A stretch of DNA of 45,092 nt from Campylobacterota bacterium (GTDB lineage Bacteria; Bdellovibrionota; Bacteriovoracia; Bacteriovoracales; Bacteriovoracaceae): NCBI GenBank assembly GCA_003650125.1, contig QNFX01000014.1:1-45092 (forward strand). The letters run 5' to 3'. The position numbers and the translations under genes were made by a program. Under the pieces are notes generated by a model. It searched no databases, was not told the DNA's origin, and saw nothing but the letters and a program-made list of their open reading frames with translations. Shown here in pieces: positions 34,155-43,015 of this stretch. Each line of letters begins with the position of its first letter. Position 1 is the stretch's first letter.

Positions 34155-35351
34155 ATGAGTTTAAAAATAGGATTCATGAAAAGCCGCTTTATCGACGCCA
34201 TGCCCAAGAAGTTCCTTGAATACTTGGCACGGACAAAAAGAACTAAAGTCTTTCTAAAAAATGCCTCAACCACTTCTTATATGGAACTTAAGTCGGGACT
34301 CAAAAACTTTCATAAAAATCCAACTACTAAAAATGCTATTACCTTGGGTAAAATTCTTACCAACTCAAGTACCTGGGTTAGTAGCTCATCTATTCGTTAT
34401 GGCCAGTCCTTATTAAATATTGGTGCCCCCTTTAAATCCCCTCAAGATAATAAAAGAAAGCTGAAAATTATCAGAAAAGTTAGTCGAGGCGAAGAAGTTA
34501 AGGCCTGTGATCAAGAGATCTTTAAATCCATCTATCGAGAGCGGCTCTATCATCACCTAAATCCCATTGCGCCATCGATGCTTAAGTTTCCAGAAACAAA
34601 AATAACGGTTGTCCTCGTTGATGGAATCTTAAATGAAATTTTTTCCACCTCCATGTTTGAACGTGGGCTTGAAAACCTAAACCGTCTTCATGGGCTTAAA
34701 TATTTTATTCCCAAGGTAAAGGGAACTAAAGGTTCTAAATACAATTCTAGGTTTTTAACCATTCAACTTAAACGATATATAAAAAAAAATCCCGGCGTTA
34801 AACTGTGGATTATGGCCTACTCCAAGGGAGGAGTAGACTCTCTGCACTTCCTAAAAAACAACAAAGATCTGGCCAATGAAAATATTTTGGGAATTTCCAC
34901 TATTGCCACTCCTATTTTGGGCTCTAATAAATTTAATAACAATATTTTAAAATTTATAAATTTTATGGCCGATCGACCGCAATTTGATAAATATGATAAT
35001 TTTCTATTCAAAGATTTTCAAAAATTTTTAAATCCCCGTCATCAAACACCATGGTTTTGGCGTAATCATAGAAAGCTTCCTAAAAATTTATTTTATACTT
35101 CCCTGGCCCTTAGGGCCGATTGGCATGAAAGCCATGCCTGGATGATACTGACAAAAATGTTTTTTAGAAGCAAAAATATCAATGATGGAATTGTTGATGT
35201 CACCAAGGCCCACTTTCCAAAATACTATCCCGCCATAAACCTTGGAACCGTACGTGGCCATCATATGATTGGCACTAGATCTAGCTATTTTTCCCAGGAG
35301 GCCTTAATTGAGTCTCTTTTAATCTTTCTCAATTACAAAAAATTAATTTAG
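34155..35351 (+). CDS. Lipase-like alpha/beta hydrolase of unknown substrate
   Basis: About 398 residues from the ATG at 34155; a TTG at 34140 is the alternative. Residues 1-140 are basic and unrecognised. The second half looks like an alpha/beta hydrolase: TVVLVDGIL (a strand with oxyanion-type loop), the nucleophile elbow IMAYSKGGVDSL (Ser about 223, AxSxGG instead of GxSxGG), ISTIATPILGS, then an acid in NDGIVDV and a His in TVRGHHMIG. The order Ser-Asp-His is right for the fold. No signal peptide is seen. It is transcribed away from mtnP and overlaps the convergent dksA-like gene by 9 nt. The substrate is unknown. Confidence 0.7.
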   Translation: MSLKIGFMKSRFIDAMPKKFLEYLARTKRTKVFLKNASTTSYMELKSGLKNFHKNPTTKNAITLGKILTNSSTWVSSSSIRYGQSLLNIGAPFKSPQDNKRKLKIIRKVSRGEEVKACDQEIFKSIYRERLYHHLNPIAPSMLKFPETKITVVLVDGILNEIFSTSMFERGLENLNRLHGLKYFIPKVKGTKGSKYNSRFLTIQLKRYIKKNPGVKLWIMAYSKGGVDSLHFLKNNKDLANENILGISTIATPILGSNKFNNNILKFINFMADRPQFDKYDNFLFKDFQKFLNPRHQTPWFWRNHRKLPKNLFYTSLALRADWHESHAWMILTKMFFRSKNINDGIVDVTKAHFPKYYPAINLGTVRGHHMIGTRSSYFSQEALIESLLIFLNYKKLI

Positions 35352-35687
35352 CTCACTTTTTTCCTGACAGACCACACAGCGAAGCGCCGTGGGGTTTAAT
35401 TTTAGACGACGAATAGCTATAGGCCCATCACATTCTTCACAAAGCCCATATTCTCCAACAGAAATTTTATCTAAGGCATAATTTAGTTCTTTCTCTTTAT
35501 CTACATATCTCGCTCTAAAAAGAGTTTCTAATTTTCCACTCATATCGGAGTTGGCAATATCTACCATATCACCTGATTTTGCTCCGTCTATTTCTCCCGG
35601 AAAATTTTTTTGAAAGTTTAAATTCTCTTCTTTGCTTGAAAGCAATTTTGCTTTCAGTGAATTAATCTGATCGGAGGTGATTTCCAT
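35343..35687 (-). CDS. DksA/TraR-family zinc finger regulator
   Basis: A 114-residue protein of the DksA/TraR family that binds the RNA polymerase secondary channel. The coiled-coil tip motif DxxDxA is present (DMVDIA), and the C-terminal C4 zinc finger is [17 protein letters not shown] followed by RCVVCQ. Smaller than E. coli DksA (151 residues). The start overlaps the end of mglA by 26 nt, a sign of coupled translation. It could be DksA itself or one of the smaller paralogues. Confidence 0.85.
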   Translation of the reverse strand: MEITSDQINSLKAKLLSSKEENLNFQKNFPGEIDGAKSGDMVDIANSDMSGKLETLFRARYVDKEKELNYALDKISVGEYGLCEECDGPIAIRRLKLNPTALRCVVCQEKSELN

Positions 35688-36288
35688 TTTCTTCCCTTTT
35701 ATTAAGTCCCCCTCTTAAATTCAGGAGAACCAATTTGCTGACCGCTTTTAAAGAATCAAAAACACCTTTCCCACTCGTGGCAGTTGCCGAAAAAGTTGGA
35801 AAATTCCATTTATTCAGCTGTTTTTGCAGTTCCTCTTCAGGGGTCGTATTAGGAAGATCTCTTTTATTCCATTGCAGTACAATCGGAAGCTTATCTATTT
35901 CATATCCTTGCTCTTTTAGGTTTCTTTCTAAACCTTTTAAGCTCTCTAAGTTCGCTTCCATCTTTTCCACTTGCGAATCAGCTACAAAGATAATCCCATC
36001 AACACCTCGAAGGATTAACTTTCTACTAGCTTCATAGAATACTTGTCCAGGGACGGTGTATAAGTGAAAGCGCGTCTTGAATCCTCTTATGTTGCCAAGG
36101 TCTAGTGGCAAAAAGTCAAAAAACAATGTGCGCTCATTTTCTGTGTTAAGCGAAATGATTTGCCCTTTATTGTCACCACTTGTTTTTTGATACACATATT
36201 GAATATTCGTTGTTTTACCGCCCAGTCCCGGCCCATAGTAAACAATTTTGCAATTAATCTCTTTAGTATTGTAATTTACAAATGACAT
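35662..36288 (-). CDS. mglA: Ras-like polarity GTPase MglA
   Basis: Small GTPase that sets the leading cell pole in gliding bacteria; in Bdellovibrio it is known to affect prey invasion. G1 reads [10 protein letters not shown], the G3 region [21 protein letters not shown] and G4 WNKRD, all in the MglA-specific form (VPGQ in place of DTAGQ). The length of 208 is slightly longer than usual, with a charged C-terminal tail. It is 2 nt after the MglB-like gene and overlaps the dksA-like gene downstream. Confidence 0.93.
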   Translation of the reverse strand: MSFVNYNTKEINCKIVYYGPGLGGKTTNIQYVYQKTSGDNKGQIISLNTENERTLFFDFLPLDLGNIRGFKTRFHLYTVPGQVFYEASRKLILRGVDGIIFVADSQVEKMEANLESLKGLERNLKEQGYEIDKLPIVLQWNKRDLPNTTPEEELQKQLNKWNFPTFSATATSGKGVFDSLKAVSKLVLLNLRGGLNKREENGNHLRSD

Positions 36289-36290
36289 GG

Positions 36291-36791
36291 TTACGCTTCC
36301 TTAACAGAAAATAGCTGGTCCATTTCTTGATCAGTAATATCATTGAAGAGAAAGTCTTCTTTTTTCTTTTTCATACTAGGTCTTACGCCTTTAATATAAA
36401 TATTAAGCTTTTCTAAAATTTGTCGCATCTTTGATTTCATTAAACCTGGATTTATTTCGTCAAAAAAGATTCCTCCAAAAATGAAACTTGCGTCATCGAT
36501 ATTAAATGGCAGGATATAAATGCCACGCTCTGAAGTATCAAAACTAAATCTAAATATACGAGATTTATCATCATCTTTAGGTAAAAAAGAGGCAAGAGCG
36601 TTGGCCGCTTGCCATGACCCACCCATTAAGGCCCCAATTGCATTATTATCCATTTCTTTTGTTAGATCGCTTTTGATGAACATAGGAATGCCATCTTCCC
36701 TAAAAACAAAAAAGCTACAGTTAGCAAAAGAAGACAGTTCGTCTTTAAAGAAAATATTAAAATGATCTTCCCAGTTCAAATTAGACCTCAC
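36291..36791 (-). CDS. mglB: MglB-like roadblock/LC7 protein
   Basis: A 166-residue protein with a roadblock/LC7 look: [15 protein letters not shown], then [21 protein letters not shown], then a beta-rich part. MglB is the GTPase-activating partner of MglA. The C-terminus, [13 protein letters not shown], matches the acidic MglB tail (ISDDDIDNLFSE-like) that I recall from Myxococcus. The start is GTG at 36791; a TTG at 36779 with GAGGT upstream is a real alternative. It stands immediately before mglA. I am fairly sure of the pairing, less of the exact family. Confidence 0.75.
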   Translation of the reverse strand: MRSNLNWEDHFNIFFKDELSSFANCSFFVFREDGIPMFIKSDLTKEMDNNAIGALMGGSWQAANALASFLPKDDDKSRIFRFSFDTSERGIYILPFNIDDASFIFGGIFFDEINPGLMKSKMRQILEKLNIYIKGVRPSMKKKKEDFLFNDITDQEMDQLFSVKEA

Positions 36792-36831
36792 TTTTAAGTA
36801 AATTTTAAACTGAGCGTAAAGAGATTGTAAA

Positions 36832-37425
36832 TTACATGGGTTTTTTATTTTCTAATGCTTTGGAGATAGTCATGGAATCGAGGTATTCAAGGCTTCCTCC
36901 CATAGGAATACCAAAACCGATACGATCTACAGATATTTTATCATTTAGGGAATTTTTAATATAAGAACAAGTCGCATCACCTTCAACACTTGGATTTAGC
37001 GCCAATATCAAACTTTCGATCTCCCGTGTGGACACACGACTTATTAATCGATCAATTTTTAAATCATCAGGGCCTATACCCATTAAAGGATTTAAAACAC
37101 CTCCAAGAATGTGATAGAGGCCTTTAAACTCACCACCTCTTTCGATTGCTAGACAATCGGCAATAGATTCTACGACGCAAATGATCTTTGCATCAGAGCG
37201 AGAGTGATTTTCACAGATATGACAAATAGCAACTTCTGCAAACATACCGCACTGTTCGCATTTTTTTAGCTCACTCAACTCTTTTATGCTCTGCCCGAAC
37301 TTTAAAAGATCTTCATTATCCCATGCCGTTAAAAGCAGAGATTGTCTCAGGGCGGTCTTTTCCCCAATTCCGGGAATTTTGCGAAATTGTTCAACCGCCT
37401 GAAGAATTTTTTCCGGAAGTTCCAC
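36832..37425 (-). CDS. recR: Recombination mediator RecR
   Basis: DNA gap-repair protein working with RecF and RecO. The N-terminal helix-hairpin-helix (FRKIPGIGEKTALRQSL), the C4 zinc finger (CEQCGMFAEVAICHIC) and a Toprim domain (IICVVESIADCLAIE, then ILALNPSVEGDATCSYI) are in order. The C-terminus GIPMGGSLEYLDSMTISKAL is typical. The length is 197. It starts with GTG overlapping the ybaB stop (TAGTG). Confidence 0.96.
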   Translation of the reverse strand: MELPEKILQAVEQFRKIPGIGEKTALRQSLLLTAWDNEDLLKFGQSIKELSELKKCEQCGMFAEVAICHICENHSRSDAKIICVVESIADCLAIERGGEFKGLYHILGGVLNPLMGIGPDDLKIDRLISRVSTREIESLILALNPSVEGDATCSYIKNSLNDKISVDRIGFGIPMGGSLEYLDSMTISKALENKKPM

Positions 37426-37739
37426 TAGAAAAGGCCTGGAATATTCATCCCGCCGGTAATTTTATTCATGGCGGTAGAAACCATTTCTTGAGATTCCTTT
37501 GTCGCCTGGTTTACCGCAGTTTTTACCAACTCTTCTAGCATTTCAACATCTGAAGGGTCCACGCATTCGGGATTTATTTTAACTTCTAAAAGTTCTTGTT
37601 TGCCGTTTATTTTAATTTTAATCATTCCACCACCGGCGGAAGTTTCCAGCTCTCTAGCATCTAGTTCTTTTTGTAAAACTGAGATTTTTTGTTGCATTTG
37701 CTGTGCTTGTTTCATTAATTGATTCATATTTGCCATCAT
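37425..37739 (-). CDS. ybaB: Nucleoid-associated protein YbaB/EbfC
   Basis: Small DNA-binding dimer. It has the family order: NQLMKQAQQMQQKISVLQKEL (helix), SAGGGMIKIKINGKQELLEVKINPE, and LEELVKTAVNQATKESQEMVS. The 104 residues are normal. The ATG at 37739 overlaps the dnaX stop (TAATG), and a second ATG directly follows with better spacing from GGGAG. The dnaX-ybaB-recR order is widely conserved. Confidence 0.95.
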   Translation of the reverse strand: MMANMNQLMKQAQQMQQKISVLQKELDARELETSAGGGMIKIKINGKQELLEVKINPECVDPSDVEMLEELVKTAVNQATKESQEMVSTAMNKITGGMNIPGLF

Positions 37740-39220
37740 TACTCCCTTATAAAAACCTTATCGACCTTGGTATTAAAGATGGCCTCGGCCTCTTTTATAA
37801 TTGGTGTATTCAAGATTTCTTGTTTCTTTGCATCGATTACTTCATCTGTTTTTTGCTGTCGAATATCTGCTTTAGACTTAAATTTCCCTTGTTCCAGTCT
37901 GGTTTCAAATTTTATATTTGAAACTGCAAAATATATTTTTAAAAAATTAACTAGATTTGCTTTGATCTCATCATCTTGCAGGTATTCATAAAAGACCTTA
38001 CTCGATGGGGGGAAGCCAAAATAGACAATCAGTCCATCTTCTCCTAGTTCAATTGGTTTTATTAAATTTCCCTGTTCTAAGTTAGATGCAGTAGCAGGAG
38101 ACTTTTTAATTAGGTGAGCGAGGAAGCTCTCCCAAGTTTTTTTTTTAACTGCACTCTCAGTTTTCTCTACTTTATCGGTAAAAAAAGTTTTTCTTAGTGC
38201 TAATTTTTGCAGCACAATCTCCATTACCTTTTCAGGACTAAGTGAGGTGAGTCCCCACTGACTATCCTTGCTCAATGTTTCATAGATCCAAAAAAGTTCC
38301 GGTCTTGAATACTCATTAAAATTGCCTCTTTCGATCAGCTCAAATACTTGATCTAAAAGTGCATAGACAATATTTTTAAGTGGTATATTTTCGTTTAAGA
38401 GTCCCCGATACTTACTTGAGCAATCTTTAACATCGCCATTTAAAAGGGCATACATTAACCCTCTAACCGCTGTCGTTCTAGCAAGACCTAGAGATGTTAC
38501 AAGGATTTCTTCAGTGACAAGTTTATCCCCGGCAAAGCTTAGAACCTGATCCAGCAAAGTCAAAGTATCCCTTACGGACCCTCTGCCTTCTCTGCAGATT
38601 TGTTCAATGGAATCAATACTTTCAAATTCGATGCCTTCAGCGCTTGCTATTTTTTTAACATGGTTAACAAGATCTGCCTGGGTGGCCATCTTAAAATCAA
38701 ATCTCTGGCATCTACTTAAAACTGTTCCTAGAAGTTTTCCGGGATCAGTAGTAGCAAAGATAAAAATTACATGTTCTGGCGGTTCTTCTAAGGTCTTTAA
38801 TAAAACATTAAAGGCCGCAGTAGAGAGCATGTGAACTTCATCAATTATATAAATTCGATATTTCCCACTGGTGGGAAGAAAGTGAACTTCCCCAATTAGA
38901 TCTCTAATATTGTCGACACTATTATTACTGGCACCATCAATTTCATGAACATTTAATGAATTACCAGTATTGAATTCCAAACACGATGAACAAGTGCCGC
39001 AGGCATTGCCATCTTCTAAGACGTTGTTACATCGAAGGGCCTTGGCAAAAATTCTCGCTACCGAGGTTTTTCCGATTCCTCTGGTTCCACTTAAAAGATA
39101 AGCGTGTCCTATCTTTTTTCGTAGAATCGCATTAGCGAGAGATCTCGTGATATGTTCTTGTCCGATAACATCTTTAAACGTTGTGGGGCGCCATTTTCTG
39201 GCCAGTACTTGATAGCTCAT
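37739..39220 (-). CDS. dnaX: DNA polymerase III gamma/tau subunit
   Basis: Clamp-loader ATPase. It has GTRGIGKTSVARIF (Walker A), the four-Cys zinc module around CNNVLEDGNACGTCSSC, YIIDEVHMLSTAAFNVLLKTLEEPPEH (Walker B) and the SRC motif in VLSRCQRF. The C-terminal part after about residue 370 is short, so a full tau polymerase-binding domain is unlikely to be large. The length is 493. It lies 44 nt downstream of the SRP RNA on the same strand. Confidence 0.95.
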   Translation of the reverse strand: MSYQVLARKWRPTTFKDVIGQEHITRSLANAILRKKIGHAYLLSGTRGIGKTSVARIFAKALRCNNVLEDGNACGTCSSCLEFNTGNSLNVHEIDGASNNSVDNIRDLIGEVHFLPTSGKYRIYIIDEVHMLSTAAFNVLLKTLEEPPEHVIFIFATTDPGKLLGTVLSRCQRFDFKMATQADLVNHVKKIASAEGIEFESIDSIEQICREGRGSVRDTLTLLDQVLSFAGDKLVTEEILVTSLGLARTTAVRGLMYALLNGDVKDCSSKYRGLLNENIPLKNIVYALLDQVFELIERGNFNEYSRPELFWIYETLSKDSQWGLTSLSPEKVMEIVLQKLALRKTFFTDKVEKTESAVKKKTWESFLAHLIKKSPATASNLEQGNLIKPIELGEDGLIVYFGFPPSSKVFYEYLQDDEIKANLVNFLKIYFAVSNIKFETRLEQGKFKSKADIRQQKTDEVIDAKKQEILNTPIIKEAEAIFNTKVDKVFIRE

Positions 39221-39264
39221 AGGCTTCCCCTTTTATCATCGGGGGCCAATAAAGAAAAGAAGCA

Positions 39265-39367
39265 GCGGCCGGGCGTATAGACACAAGGCATCGTTTGGGT
39301 ACCGTTGCTCCCTTCCGGGCCTGGCGGAGTTAACCACCAATGCAATTGCCTAAGGCCCAACCACCGC
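39265..39367 (-). ncRNA. ffs: Signal recognition particle RNA (4.5S type)
   Basis: On the minus strand the apical Ffh-binding hairpin is clear: CAGGCCCGGAAGGGAGCAAC, with the GGAA tetraloop and asymmetric loop. The ends pair as GCGG/CCGC and GGGC/GCCC, with AGGCA/TGCCT further in, giving about 103 nt. The promoter just upstream fixes the start near 39367. The 3' end is estimated from pairing. It is directly upstream of dnaX, as in Bacillus. Confidence 0.93.
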
Positions 39368-39372
39368 GTGCG

Positions 39373-39401
39373 ATATTACTGATCTCGAGGTGAAATATCA
39401 A
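39373..39401 (-). promoter_or_regulatory. Sigma-70 promoter of the SRP RNA
   Basis: On the minus strand TTGATA (39396-39401), 17 nt, TAATAT (39373-39378), then a GC-rich discriminator CGCACG before the paired 5' end of the RNA. The distance puts the start near 39367. GC-rich discriminators are typical of stable-RNA promoters. Confidence 0.75.
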
Positions 39402-39483
39402 GTTCGTGAGTCATTATTTTGTATCAAAAGAGTCCATTAAAAAAGTCTAGTCATTTCAAATCGTTAGAAGATAAAAAGGTGCT

Positions 39484-40089
39484 ATGAAACTACTCTCTAT
39501 CGCCTTATTTTTCATTTCACTGCCTGCCTTTTCAGCAACTGTTAATATGGCGGTCGATTTAGGTGGTTCCTTAATAACCATCCATGGAGACTCAAATCTT
39601 AAAAAGTGGGTGGTTAAGGCCAAAAGTTTTTCCGGGTCAGGTTCTTTTGAGATGGAAGGCGAGAGACTTAAAGAGGTCAAAGATTTTACTCTCACTTTAG
39701 ATGCTAAAAAAATAAAAGGTGGACGCCATTCTATGGATAAAAAAACTGCCGAAACTCTCGATGTAGCACACTTTCCAATAATTGCTGGCACCATTAAAAA
39801 ATCCACTATCAAAGATCATGCTATTAATGGATTGATGGAATTTAATCTTCATGGCGTTAAAAAGACACTTAAATTTAGCGCCCAACTTTCTTATTCACGT
39901 GGAAGGATAAAAGTAGAAGGTGAGCAGAATTTGGATATGACTGATTTTGGGATAAGGCCACCGGTATCTAAAATTTTATTTATCACTGCCACGGTGATGC
40001 CAAAGCTTGTTATAAAATATAAATTTGAATTAATTCCTATTTGGTTAAAAAGAGTTGGAAATCAATTTCAATTAGATCCTTTACTCTAA
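39484..40089 (+). CDS. YceI-like exported protein
   Basis: A 201-residue protein with a signal peptide (MKLLSIALFFISLPAFSA) and a YceI-like lipocalin-type domain. Typical pieces: a first strand with ITIHGDSNLKKW, KIKGGRHSMDKKTAETLDVAHFPII, NGLMEFNLHGVKKTL, and NLDMTDFGIRPP near the end. The family binds polyprenoids; the ligand here is unknown. Its 3' end overlaps the convergent paralogue at 40037 by 53 nt. AAAGGTG precedes the ATG. Confidence 0.82.
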   Translation: MKLLSIALFFISLPAFSATVNMAVDLGGSLITIHGDSNLKKWVVKAKSFSGSGSFEMEGERLKEVKDFTLTLDAKKIKGGRHSMDKKTAETLDVAHFPIIAGTIKKSTIKDHAINGLMEFNLHGVKKTLKFSAQLSYSRGRIKVEGEQNLDMTDFGIRPPVSKILFITATVMPKLVIKYKFELIPIWLKRVGNQFQLDPLL

Positions 40090-40630
40090 TTAGACCGAAG
40101 AGATAATGTTTGGGTTCTATTTTGAAATCGGTCATTCTTAGTTTTTTGCTGCCGCTCAATTGATAGTTTTCCTCATCAATCTTAACCAGGTTTAAATGAA
40201 TCGGATATTCTCGAGCTATACCTGCTATAGTAATTTTAATTTTTGAAAGAGCGCTGGAGGAAAAAGATTTTTCCTCTTTTTCCCATTGAGGCGTCTGAAG
40301 TTCAATGAAATCTAGAATAATATTTGGATATTTTTTTTGTTGAAGCATCTCCCACATATCCTGGTTCATTCCTCTTGAACCGCAATCTAGATTTCTTGTG
40401 GGGACAATTATTTCCCCTTCATTAAAATATAGCTTCTTTCGTTTTTCTTTTCCTTTCATTTTAAAAGGAGTGTTATCAAATGCATCCTTTAACATACAGG
40501 TAAAATCTATTACATTGGACTCTCCGTGAATTAGGAGTTGAGACTCTTTTTTGATTAAAAAATCGGCCTCTTTATCTGCTCCAAAAACTTCAGATGATAA
40601 GAGAGCAATTAATAGTAGTATCTTAGACAT
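40037..40630 (-). CDS. Second YceI-like exported protein, convergent
   Basis: A 197-residue protein with a signal peptide (MSKILLLIALLSSEVFGA). It shares the layout of its convergent neighbour: LLIHGESNVIDFTC, DCGSRGMNQDMWEMLQQKKYPNIILDF, KIKITIAGIAREYPI, RMTDFKIEP and a final beta strand. It has two cysteines (CMLK and LDCGS) not seen in the neighbour and may carry a disulfide. The overlap of 53 nt means each stop lies within the other's coding sequence. Confidence 0.75.
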   Translation of the reverse strand: MSKILLLIALLSSEVFGADKEADFLIKKESQLLIHGESNVIDFTCMLKDAFDNTPFKMKGKEKRKKLYFNEGEIIVPTRNLDCGSRGMNQDMWEMLQQKKYPNIILDFIELQTPQWEKEEKSFSSSALSKIKITIAGIAREYPIHLNLVKIDEENYQLSGSKKLRMTDFKIEPKHYLFGLIRVKDLIEIDFQLFLTK

Positions 40631-40705
40631 CCTTTCTAATCGGACAAATTTAGAGAAAAATTTAAAGAATTTTTATTTTCAGGGTATTTCTGACAGAATC
40701 TACTG

Positions 40706-41884
40706 ATGAAGCTCTTATTACTTATATTTTTCACCCTCTTTTCTTGGAATGCCCTGGGAGATTTAAAGATTACTGGTAATAATCGTACTCAAGATAAGTT
40801 CATCAAGTTCATTTTTAAAAGATGTCTTAAAAAAACCAATAAACCCAGTGAACTCTCTCAGTGCATAATGAATGAGCGAATATTTCATAATGTTACTATT
40901 TTAAAAACTAAAGCTGGATGGAATATAGATGTAAAAGAGAGGTGGACACTTATCCCCATACCTAGATTTGAGGCCGATACTCAGGGGAACAAGTACTATG
41001 GACTCGGACTAATAGAGTCAAATTTGTTTGGCCGTCGAATAATTACCTATATGCAATTTTTAACCGGTACGGTAAGTCAATTTTCCATCTTTTATATAGA
41101 TCCTTCCTTTTTACTCACTAATAATGTTTTCCGCTGGCGAGTAAAACTCGATCACAACGATCTTCAACAAGTCTCTGAAAATGAATTCATTAATGGTTTT
41201 AATGAAAGAGAATGGCGTTTCAATGTCGGTTTTGGCCATGAATGGGGGCCATCTATCTTAACTGGTATTGTTGAATACTCTAATAAAAATTATGATCCAT
41301 TAAAAAATTATGATGTCCCTAAAGATTATGAAAAGCTTAGTCTGGGATTTAATTTTTTCTATGACACTCGAGATTTTAAATTGAGTTATGATCAAGGTTT
41401 TAGTGCCCTTGTAAGACTTCGTTTACAGTTGTATCGATCTGATGAGGCCCCTGCCGCTAATACGCTCTCCGGAATAGTAAATTACACGAGACAAGGATTT
41501 TGGGACCATATTTTAAAAGTGACAGGCCATTTTTCCATGACCACCACTGATGATGAGCGGGATGCTTTGAAAAAAGGAAGAACTAGAGGATTTAGAGGAA
41601 CACTTCAATATTCAATCTGGGCAAAGTCTTATGCAGGTCTTATCTTAGGTTATGATGTCCCTCTTATAAAGTGGGATTTTGGAACCTGGGTAGCGGGACT
41701 TTTTTCTGATCTCACTTATATAAATAACATAAATAACCTTCCTGCTACTAAATTTTATTCCGGTGGAGTTGGTACTTATTTCTACCTAAAAAAATTAATG
41801 GTCCCTGGTATCGGTATAGAATATGGATGGCAAAATAAGGCCAGATCGACCTTTTGGGCATTTAATGTTGGATTTACTTTTTAA
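40706..41884 (+). CDS. Short Omp85-family outer-membrane protein (one POTRA)
   Basis: A 392-residue protein with a signal peptide (to about residue 18), one POTRA domain (LKITGNNRTQDKFI ... ERIFHNVTILKTKAGWNIDVKERWTLIPI, about 19-83), then a beta-barrel rich in alternating aromatic strands. It has RTRGFRGTLQYSIW, a loop like the VRGF motif of Omp85 proteins, and ends with Phe (VGFTF), an outer-membrane insertion signal. BamA and TamA have more POTRA domains and are much longer. It is probably a small Omp85 member; the partner and substrate are unknown. Confidence 0.75.
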   Translation: MKLLLLIFFTLFSWNALGDLKITGNNRTQDKFIKFIFKRCLKKTNKPSELSQCIMNERIFHNVTILKTKAGWNIDVKERWTLIPIPRFEADTQGNKYYGLGLIESNLFGRRIITYMQFLTGTVSQFSIFYIDPSFLLTNNVFRWRVKLDHNDLQQVSENEFINGFNEREWRFNVGFGHEWGPSILTGIVEYSNKNYDPLKNYDVPKDYEKLSLGFNFFYDTRDFKLSYDQGFSALVRLRLQLYRSDEAPAANTLSGIVNYTRQGFWDHILKVTGHFSMTTTDDERDALKKGRTRGFRGTLQYSIWAKSYAGLILGYDVPLIKWDFGTWVAGLFSDLTYINNINNLPATKFYSGGVGTYFYLKKLMVPGIGIEYGWQNKARSTFWAFNVGFTF

Positions 41885-42957
41885 TTATTCTCTTCAAGTG
41901 GAATAATCTCTTCATAAAGCCACCACTGTAACACCTTATGGCCAAGAGAAAATACTACTGCGCCAACAAAAAGTCCTATTAGTCCCGAGAGAAACAATCC
42001 CCCAATAGCACCAATTAAAATTACTGGCATAGGAATTTTCACCCCTCTACCTAAAAGCAGAGGTTTTAAAAAAGGGTCTGTAGATGAAACTAGGAGACAC
42101 CAAATTAAAAAGATAACGGCAGAGGTAGTTGAAGCATAGGTAAAAACATAAATAATAATAGGAGTAAAAACTACTAGAAGAGGAATTTGTACAATAGCAA
42201 TAATCAACATCAGGATGGTCCAAATCGCAGCACCAGGTACCTGAATAAACATAAAGCCGGCCCCCGCAAGCAAGGCCTGAATAAAGGCAACGCCTAAAAT
42301 CCCTTGGGCCACACTTCTTATCGTGGCCCCTGTAAGGTCTGCGAATTCCTCTCCCTTGTTACCTAAGATACGTACACTTACTTTTTTTGCTGTTTTAATT
42401 CCTTCTTCTCCAAAAACAAAGAGAAACCCTGCAATAATAATTGCTATAATAAATTCGAGTATACTAACTCCCGCATTGGCAAAAAATTGAAGGACAAAAC
42501 CTCCGACAGGTTTTAACGATGGCCCAACTTTTGAAATCGCTCCAGCTAAATTAGAATGGGAGAGGTCCCACATCTTATAAATAGTGTTTCCCACCAAAGG
42601 CCATTCTGCAACGCTCAAAGGTGGTCTTGGAATTCCCATTTTTCCTTGCGTAATACTTATAATAATTTTTTTTCCACTTCCAATAAACGAATCAGTTAAA
42701 AGATAAGAGGGAACAAATAATATTCCGATGGTAATTAAAGTCAATAATATCGCTGCTATTTTTTTTCTTCCACCTAAAATTTTATTCAATTTTAAAAAGA
42801 TAGGATAAAGCCCAACAGCAAGAATAATTCCCCAAATAGTGGGAATGGCAAAAGGGCTAAAGATTAAGAAACACCAAATCGCAAGCCCTGCAACTAGAGC
42901 AATACGTATAGTGGCCTCAATTACGTTTGATAAGAATTCTTGCTTTGTTTTCATCAT
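41881..42957 (-). CDS. AI-2E family transporter
   Basis: A 358-residue polytopic membrane protein of the AI-2E (PerM/TqsA) family. Six to eight membrane segments, an amphipathic region (about residues 90-150), and a C-terminal half with RSVAQGILGVAFIQALLAG, then LLVSSTDPFLKPLLLGRGVKIPMPVILIGAIGGL, the usual C-terminal signature. The family covers putative exporters and Na+/H+-linked transporters; the substrate is unknown. The start ATG at 42957 has a promoter-like pair 30 nt upstream. It overlaps the Omp85 gene by 4 nt. Confidence 0.88.
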   Translation of the reverse strand: MMKTKQEFLSNVIEATIRIALVAGLAIWCFLIFSPFAIPTIWGIILAVGLYPIFLKLNKILGGRKKIAAILLTLITIGILFVPSYLLTDSFIGSGKKIIISITQGKMGIPRPPLSVAEWPLVGNTIYKMWDLSHSNLAGAISKVGPSLKPVGGFVLQFFANAGVSILEFIIAIIIAGFLFVFGEEGIKTAKKVSVRILGNKGEEFADLTGATIRSVAQGILGVAFIQALLAGAGFMFIQVPGAAIWTILMLIIAIVQIPLLVVFTPIIIYVFTYASTTSAVIFLIWCLLVSSTDPFLKPLLLGRGVKIPMPVILIGAIGGLFLSGLIGLFVGAVVFSLGHKVLQWWLYEEIIPLEENN

Positions 42958-42986
42958 TAAATCCTATATATTTTCTATACTCTAAC

Positions 42987-43015
42987 ATTATAAGTTCCCA
43001 CTTAAAAAGTGGCCA
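42987..43015 (-). promoter_or_regulatory. Candidate promoter for the AI-2E gene, sharing its -35 with the carbonic anhydrase
   Basis: On the minus strand TGGCCA (43010-43015), 17 nt, TATAAT (42987-42992). The hexamer TGGCCA is its own reverse complement and also serves a matching promoter on the plus strand. A hairpin CCACTT-AAA-AAGTGG (42998-43012) lies within the spacer. Confidence 0.5.
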
